A stretch of 28,283 nt of DNA from Clostridiales bacterium UBA3680 (GTDB lineage Bacteria; Bacillota; Clostridia; Lachnospirales; CAG-274). Shown one piece after another: positions 23,902-28,283 of this stretch (its first letter is position 1; each line of letters starts with the position of its first letter). The translations under genes and the position numbers were made by a program. The DNA is taken from assembly GCA_002372875.1 (NCBI GenBank), contig DFJD01000045.1:1-28283 (forward strand). The letters are read 5' to 3'. The notes under the pieces are model-generated. The model ran no database searches. It was not told where the DNA came from and saw only the letters and a list, made by a program, of their open reading frames with translations.

Positions 23902-24056
23902 TGTTCAGCTTTAAAAATGAGATAGAAAAATATCCTGTTTTGCCTGAGCTTGAGGGCGTTGACGACCCGTCAAACGACAATAACATAGAGGATATTATGG
24001 ATGTATTGAAGTCTTTTGAAAAAACTCTCGGAGCGGACAAAGATGATTTGCGTTAA
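23901..24056 (+). CDS. Small acidic protein, 51 residues, unknown function
   Basis: A 51-codon frame starting with ATG in a TAATG overlap with the aspS stop and preceded by GAGGAAGG. It ends with TAA at 24054-24056, 14 nt inside the next gene. The product opens M-F-S-F-K-N-E-I-E-K-Y-P-V-L-P-E-L-E-G, has an Asp/Asn-rich middle (V-D-D-P-S-N-D-N-N) and an amphipathic C-terminal helix (I-E-D-I-M-D-V-L-K-S-F-E-K-T-L). It is strongly acidic, without Cys, signal peptide or membrane segment. Tight coupling on both sides argues for real translation. I do not recognise the family; an adaptor or partner of the adjacent membrane TPR protein is one idea with no direct support. Confidence 0.75.
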   Translation: MFSFKNEIEKYPVLPELEGVDDPSNDNNIEDIMDVLKSFEKTLGADKDDLR

Positions 24057-25407
24057 TTGCGGCGTGGAAGCCGAAGGCAGAATATGCAAGGTATGTGAAA
24101 ACGATGTTTTGATGACGGCGAAGCTTTACAGCTTTGCCGTCACCTATTATAACAAGGGTTTACAGCTTGCAAAAGAGGGCAAATATTCACTTGCCATGCA
24201 CAATTTAAGAAAAAGCGTTTGCTTTCGGAAAAACTGTCCCGAGGCACTCAATCTTTTGGGACTGGTATATCACAGGATAGGCAGGATTTCCGAGGCGGCA
24301 ATTTGCTGGAGATACTCTCTTAAGATCGATTCAAGTAAAAACAATCCCGCCTTCAATTATGTAAACGATATAAGAAAAAGCGAGGCGGAAAAGAAGAAAT
24401 TTGCCTCTGTAAAAAGCTACAATAAAGCACTGTCGCATGCCAAAAACGGAAATTGCGACCTGGCTGTGGTGGCGCTGAAAAGAGCCATAGAGCTTAACGG
24501 ATATTTTGTTGATGCACATAATCTTCTTGCGCTTTGCTATGTACAAAGAAACGATCTGTCATCTGCTTTGAGACATGTTAAATTTGTGCTTAAAGTTGAT
24601 AAAGAAAATGAGATCGCTACCGATTATTTAAAACGTCTAAAGCCCGAAAAGTTTAAAAGCTTTGAGCTTAGAGAACCCGAAATAAAAGAGAAAAAGATCA
24701 AAAGCACCAAAGCGGAAAATGTAATTCGTTCAAACACGGGCAGAATTACGGGCTTTTTTTTCGGAGCGCTTTTTTCGGGGCTTGTATGTACCTGTCTTGT
24801 CGTTCCCGAGCTTGTGAACAGGTATAAGACACAGTACGACAATTTAAGTTTGCAGCGTACCATTGAAATAAATTCAAAGGATACCCAAATAGCAAATGAT
24901 GTACGGGAAATACAAAGACTCAGCAAAGAAAACGAAAGCCTTAGCTCAAGGCTGTATACCTCGGGAGAGCAGGAACTTGAACAAAGATTAAAAACACTTA
25001 ACGATATACGCACGACTCTCGATTCGGGAAATGCCGTTGTGGCAGGAGATATGCTTATAGCACTTTCGGTAAACGGTTTTTCGCAATCGGCGCTTGATAC
25101 ATACAATTCCTACAGAAAAACCGTACTTCCCATGGCGGCAAAATCTTGCTTTGAGCTGGGAAATAAAGCAGAGGACAGAGGCGATTATGAAGGTGCGAAA
25201 ACATATTACCAAAAATGCGGAAATTTTTGTATGGGAAATGAAGAAGTGAAATTCTCTTCCGAATTTCGTCTTGCAAAAATTTTGCAAAACGAGGGCGATT
25301 ATGAGCAGGCTGCCACCCTATTTAACGATGTGGCGCAAAATCACCCCAACGAGGAAATAAAAAACGAGGCAAAAGAGTATATATCGGAGAAAGTAGAGGC
25401 AGAATGA
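24043..25407 (+). CDS. Zinc-ribbon, TPR and coiled-coil membrane protein
   Basis: 454 residues from ATG 24043 (GGAG 9 nt upstream); the TTG-led extension at 24016 is less likely. Residues 3-18 hold C3-x2-C6 and C15-x2-C18, a zinc ribbon. Residues 23-195 are TPR-like helix pairs (Y-Y-N-K-G-L-Q-L-A-K-E-G-K-Y-S-L-A; A-L-S-H-A-K-N-G-N-C-D-L-A). One transmembrane helix is at about 235-258, followed by a coiled coil (about 262-325) and a second TPR-like block (365-450; GDYEGAKTYYQKC, GDYEQAATLFNDV). The TPR/zinc part is probably cytosolic and the C-terminal block outside, though orientation is inferred. A scaffold role is likely; no enzyme motif is seen. It overlaps the M16 peptidase gene by 4 nt. 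Confidence 0.85.
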   Translation: MICVNCGVEAEGRICKVCENDVLMTAKLYSFAVTYYNKGLQLAKEGKYSLAMHNLRKSVCFRKNCPEALNLLGLVYHRIGRISEAAICWRYSLKIDSSKNNPAFNYVNDIRKSEAEKKKFASVKSYNKALSHAKNGNCDLAVVALKRAIELNGYFVDAHNLLALCYVQRNDLSSALRHVKFVLKVDKENEIATDYLKRLKPEKFKSFELREPEIKEKKIKSTKAENVIRSNTGRITGFFFGALFSGLVCTCLVVPELVNRYKTQYDNLSLQRTIEINSKDTQIANDVREIQRLSKENESLSSRLYTSGEQELEQRLKTLNDIRTTLDSGNAVVAGDMLIALSVNGFSQSALDTYNSYRKTVLPMAAKSCFELGNKAEDRGDYEGAKTYYQKCGNFCMGNEEVKFSSEFRLAKILQNEGDYEQAATLFNDVAQNHPNEEIKNEAKEYISEKVEAE

Positions 25408-28124
25408 AAAATTACACCCTATTAAAAAAAGAATATATAGATGAGATAAGCTCGGAAATCTATTTATATGAGCATAGATGCGGAGCTTGGCTTGTTTATG
25501 TGGAAAACGATGACAACAACAGAGTGTTTTCCGTCGCCTTTTCAACTCCCGTGGACAACAATATGGGTTTGGCACATATTACCGAACACAGCGTGCTTTG
25601 CGGTTCCGAAAAATATCCCTTGAAAGACCCGTTTAACATTCTTGACAAGGGTTCCATACATACATATTTGAATGCCGTTACCTATCCCGATAAAACCATA
25701 TATCCCATTGCAAGCACGGAGGAAAAGGATTTTGAAACCCTTTTGAGGGTGTATGTTGATGCCGTGCATGCCCCGAAAATGCTTGAAGATGAGGGGATTT
25801 TCAGGCAGGAAGGACACAGAAGCAACGGTAGTGAGTACGGAGGGATAGTTCTTAATGAGATGAAGGGAGTTTATTCCGATAATGAATCTTTTCTCGGCCA
25901 AAGCATTTCCGCACAGGTGTTTGAGGGAACGCGCTACGCCTATGATTCGGGAGGAATACCCGAGGACATAGTGAAATCAAACTATGAGGATCTTAAAAAC
26001 TTTTACCGTGAACATTATCATCCGTCAAATGCCGTTTTGTACCTTTACGGAAAGATGGATATTGAAAAATATGCCGCCTTACTCGATGAGATCTATCTTT
26101 CACACTATGAGCATAAGGAGCATATAAAAATTGCATCGGTAAAGCTCAAAGAAAAATTTGAGGATATATATATCGAAAAAAGCGGCATGGGGGATACCTA
26201 CGCCTCGTCTATGTACCCCGTGTGTCAAAGTGACGATTATCTTGATGTGTTTGCAAACGAGGTGCTTTTGGACACCGTTGTGAACATTGAATTGTCGCCT
26301 ATGAAAAAAGCCTTGATAGACAGTAAGAAGGCACTTGTGATAGGAGCGGATCTGGATAATTCCATACAGACGGTCAATGCCGTTGTAGGTCTAAACGGAG
26401 TGACGGCTTCCCGTGAGGAAATAAAAGAAACGATAAATTCCGTATGGCTTGATGTATATGAAAACGGACTTGACAAAAAAGCACTTGAAGGTGTTTTAAA
26501 CAATGCAAAATATAACTGTCTTGAAGAAGATTACGGCTATAAACCCAAAGGCTTGTACTACAATATACAGCTTTTAAGCAGCCTTATATACGGGAAAATA
26601 AGCTTTGATGCTCTTAAAACGAACGAACTTTTTGAAAAAATAAAGAATTATGATTTTAAAGCCCTTGTTGAAAAATTCTATTTGAACAAAGGCTGTTACG
26701 GGTTTTTAAAAGAGGTTTCCGACACCGAAGAAGAACCCAAAGAAATTGTGTCCGAAAAAAATGACGAAAGTTATATAAATTATATTTCCAAGGAAGATCC
26801 TCCCGAGGCACTTGCAAGCATTGAGATAACAAAGCCATCCGAAATATCAAGGCAGAGTAATTATATTTACTTTGAGCAAAGAGATGATATTATATTTACT
26901 CCCGTGGCAAAAAAGGGTATTGTCTATGTAGATATCGCCTTTCCCGCTGACGGAATGACCGAAAAAGAAATATCGGAAACCCGTTTGCTGATTTCGGCTA
27001 TGGATGCTTATGACGATGAGCTTGCGGCAAAAAAGGAATATTATATCGGCAGCTGGTCAGTCAACCTTCATGTAAATAAAAACGAAAAAGGGCAAACCGT
27101 TAAATACATTGTTTTTTGTGTGGGCATTCTTGCAGAATTTATTGAAGAAGGTATCGCCGTCGTTACTGCCATGCTCAAACAAAAATTTGCCGAGGATGAC
27201 AAACTTTCTGTTTTTGTGAACAGGCAGAAGATCTTGTCGGCAAAAAGAATGTTGAATTATGCGGCGGCAACATATCTGACCGCACAGGTGGCGGTTTCGG
27301 ACTACTATTACGGCAAATATCTTATATTAAGCTATCCCATGTGTGAGCATATGAATGAAGATATTACCCATAATGTGGCGATGAACGGTTTGCTTGAAAA
27401 GCTTACTATAAACGGCGGCTTTTTCTATGTGACAGCCAACGAGGAATACTATGGCAGAATAAAAAAGGCGCTTTCCTCTTTTAAAGACGAGTTTACAAAG
27501 GGAGAAGTAAAAAAATACTCTCTATCCCACGGGATTTTGGGTGATGTAGCCTATTGTGTGCCTCGTGAAGTAAATCTGAATGCCATGAGCATACCTTTTG
27601 ATTATGACAGCGGTTCTCTGTTTGTGGCGCAGTCGGCAATATCAAACGAATATTTGTGGGACGAGGTCAGGATAAAGGGAGGAGCCTACGGTGCAGGTGC
27701 CGTTTTTTCAAGATACGGCAAAGAGCTGACTCTTTCAAGTTATCGAGACCCGAATATCGGGCAGACCTATGACGTTTTTAAAGGTGCGGGAGACTATCTT
27801 CTTAAAAAAGATTTTACAAGTGATGAGATATCACGCTTTATAATAGGGGCAATAAACGGTATCGATGCTCCCATAAAAAACTATGAGTTAAACGAGATAG
27901 TAAGGGTCAGACATATACGAAATATCACAAAAGAGAGTATGCAGCAAAGAAGGGCACAGCTTCTTTCAACAGATGTAAACGAGCTTCACAAAATAGGAGC
28001 TCTTATAAACGATCGGGTTTGTGAAGGGAAAATATGCACTTCGGGGAAAAAAGAGGGCATACTTGAAAGCGGCATTTTTGAAGATATAAAAGAAATAGAT
28101 TTCCCCGAAAATACAGCCGATTAA
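25404..28124 (+). CDS. M16C-family zinc metallopeptidase (presequence protease-like)
   Basis: 906 residues, close to the length of PreP/Cym1-type peptidases. The inverted zinc motif HxxEH is H58-I-T-E61-H62, with the third ligand E152 in N-E-M-K-G-V-Y-S. Further family segments are CGSEKYPLKDPF, YPDKTIYPIASTEEKDF and FRQEGHR. The C-terminal half carries the substrate-side Arg and Tyr (R756, Y762, in D-E-V-R-I-K-G-G-A-Y-G). No signal peptide, so it should act in the cytosol, degrading peptides of moderate length within a closed chamber. It starts with ATGA overlap on the TPR gene and ends the nine-gene operon. Exact substrates are unknown. Confidence 0.93.
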   Translation: MKNYTLLKKEYIDEISSEIYLYEHRCGAWLVYVENDDNNRVFSVAFSTPVDNNMGLAHITEHSVLCGSEKYPLKDPFNILDKGSIHTYLNAVTYPDKTIYPIASTEEKDFETLLRVYVDAVHAPKMLEDEGIFRQEGHRSNGSEYGGIVLNEMKGVYSDNESFLGQSISAQVFEGTRYAYDSGGIPEDIVKSNYEDLKNFYREHYHPSNAVLYLYGKMDIEKYAALLDEIYLSHYEHKEHIKIASVKLKEKFEDIYIEKSGMGDTYASSMYPVCQSDDYLDVFANEVLLDTVVNIELSPMKKALIDSKKALVIGADLDNSIQTVNAVVGLNGVTASREEIKETINSVWLDVYENGLDKKALEGVLNNAKYNCLEEDYGYKPKGLYYNIQLLSSLIYGKISFDALKTNELFEKIKNYDFKALVEKFYLNKGCYGFLKEVSDTEEEPKEIVSEKNDESYINYISKEDPPEALASIEITKPSEISRQSNYIYFEQRDDIIFTPVAKKGIVYVDIAFPADGMTEKEISETRLLISAMDAYDDELAAKKEYYIGSWSVNLHVNKNEKGQTVKYIVFCVGILAEFIEEGIAVVTAMLKQKFAEDDKLSVFVNRQKILSAKRMLNYAAATYLTAQVAVSDYYYGKYLILSYPMCEHMNEDITHNVAMNGLLEKLTINGGFFYVTANEEYYGRIKKALSSFKDEFTKGEVKKYSLSHGILGDVAYCVPREVNLNAMSIPFDYDSGSLFVAQSAISNEYLWDEVRIKGGAYGAGAVFSRYGKELTLSSYRDPNIGQTYDVFKGAGDYLLKKDFTSDEISRFIIGAINGIDAPIKNYELNEIVRVRHIRNITKESMQQRRAQLLSTDVNELHKIGALINDRVCEGKICTSGKKEGILESGIFEDIKEIDFPENTAD

Positions 28125-28131
28125 TTTGTAC

Positions 28132-28168
28132 AAAAAGCGGTTTTCTTAAGAGGAAGACCGCTTTTTGT
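28132..28168 (+). terminator. Terminator of the rel operon
   Basis: Arms 28132-28147 (AAAAAGCGGTTTTCTT) and 28151-28166 (AGGAAGACCGCTTTTT) pair over 16 positions with two wobbles, loop AAG, followed by further T residues. It begins 8 nt after the peptidase stop. Confidence 0.92.
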
Positions 28169-28243
28169 TTGCGATCTAAATACATAAGTCAGAAATTATA
28201 AATAAGATAATATAAAAACTTAAGAAAAAAGATAAAAAAGTTC

Positions 28244-28272
28244 TTGACTTCATAAATACCTTGTGGTAATAT
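28244..28272 (+). promoter_or_regulatory. Promoter at right edge with small dyad
   Basis: TTGACT (28244-28249), 17-nt spacer, TAATAT (28267-28272). A dyad TACC-TTGT-GGTA (28257-28268) covers the end of the spacer and the start of the -10, where a repressor could bind. The gene it drives lies beyond the window. Confidence 0.7.
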
Positions 28273-28283
28273 ATCTAAGCTGT

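Overview
The window looks like a chromosomal segment of a low-to-mid GC Gram-positive anaerobe of class Clostridia, probably a gut pectin degrader. Reasons: strong GGAGG-type ribosome binding sites, a HemZ-type heme enzyme, the rel-dtd-hydrolase-hemZ-hisS-aspS gene order, and a giant secreted pectin esterase with Ser/Thr/Glu linkers. Genus cannot be fixed from sequence alone; the Lachnospiraceae/Ruminococcaceae/Monoglobus area is an inference.

Left accessory part (1-2435, all minus strand): a TetR repressor with two operator-like sites on a near-consensus promoter, an XRE regulator fused to a zinc ribbon, a CatA-like acetyltransferase and the start of a VOC/glyoxalase-like protein. This reads as a small stress or detoxification cassette. 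A short stretch follows (2436-2630) with a candidate small RNA unit and a bidirectional terminator.

Pectin part (2631-9960): a 2,047-residue secreted protein joins a CE8 pectin methylesterase and a CE12-like SGNH acetylesterase to several repeated beta-rich modules. Its stop codon overlaps the start of a 46-codon peptide gene (ATGA), absent from a simple long-ORF search. A divergent MerR-family gene lies upstream. The esterase promoter has a 19-bp spacer containing a dyad, the classic MerR-activated layout, so the MerR protein probably controls it.

Housekeeping part 1 (10041-12515, minus): rpe, thiN and coaBC form a tightly overlapping operon (pentose phosphate, thiamine diphosphate, coenzyme A). 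A cluster of four hairpins (about 12555-12690) resembling a non-autonomous IS200/IS605-type remnant lies just upstream of rpe.

Housekeeping part 2 (12778-15808, plus): a consensus promoter drives a PheB/UPF0735 ACT protein, homoserine dehydrogenase and aspartokinase, ended by a terminator. The aspartokinase gene carries an internal ribosome binding site for a likely beta subunit.

Housekeeping part 3 (15921-28166, plus): nine packed genes run without a gap over 3 nt: rel, dtd, an MBL-fold hydrolase, hemZ, hisS, aspS, an unannotated 51-codon acidic protein, a zinc-ribbon/TPR membrane protein and an M16C metallopeptidase, followed by a strong terminator. The unit ties (p)ppGpp signalling, tRNA charging and proofreading, heme synthesis and peptide turnover together. 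A further promoter at the right edge drives a gene outside the window.
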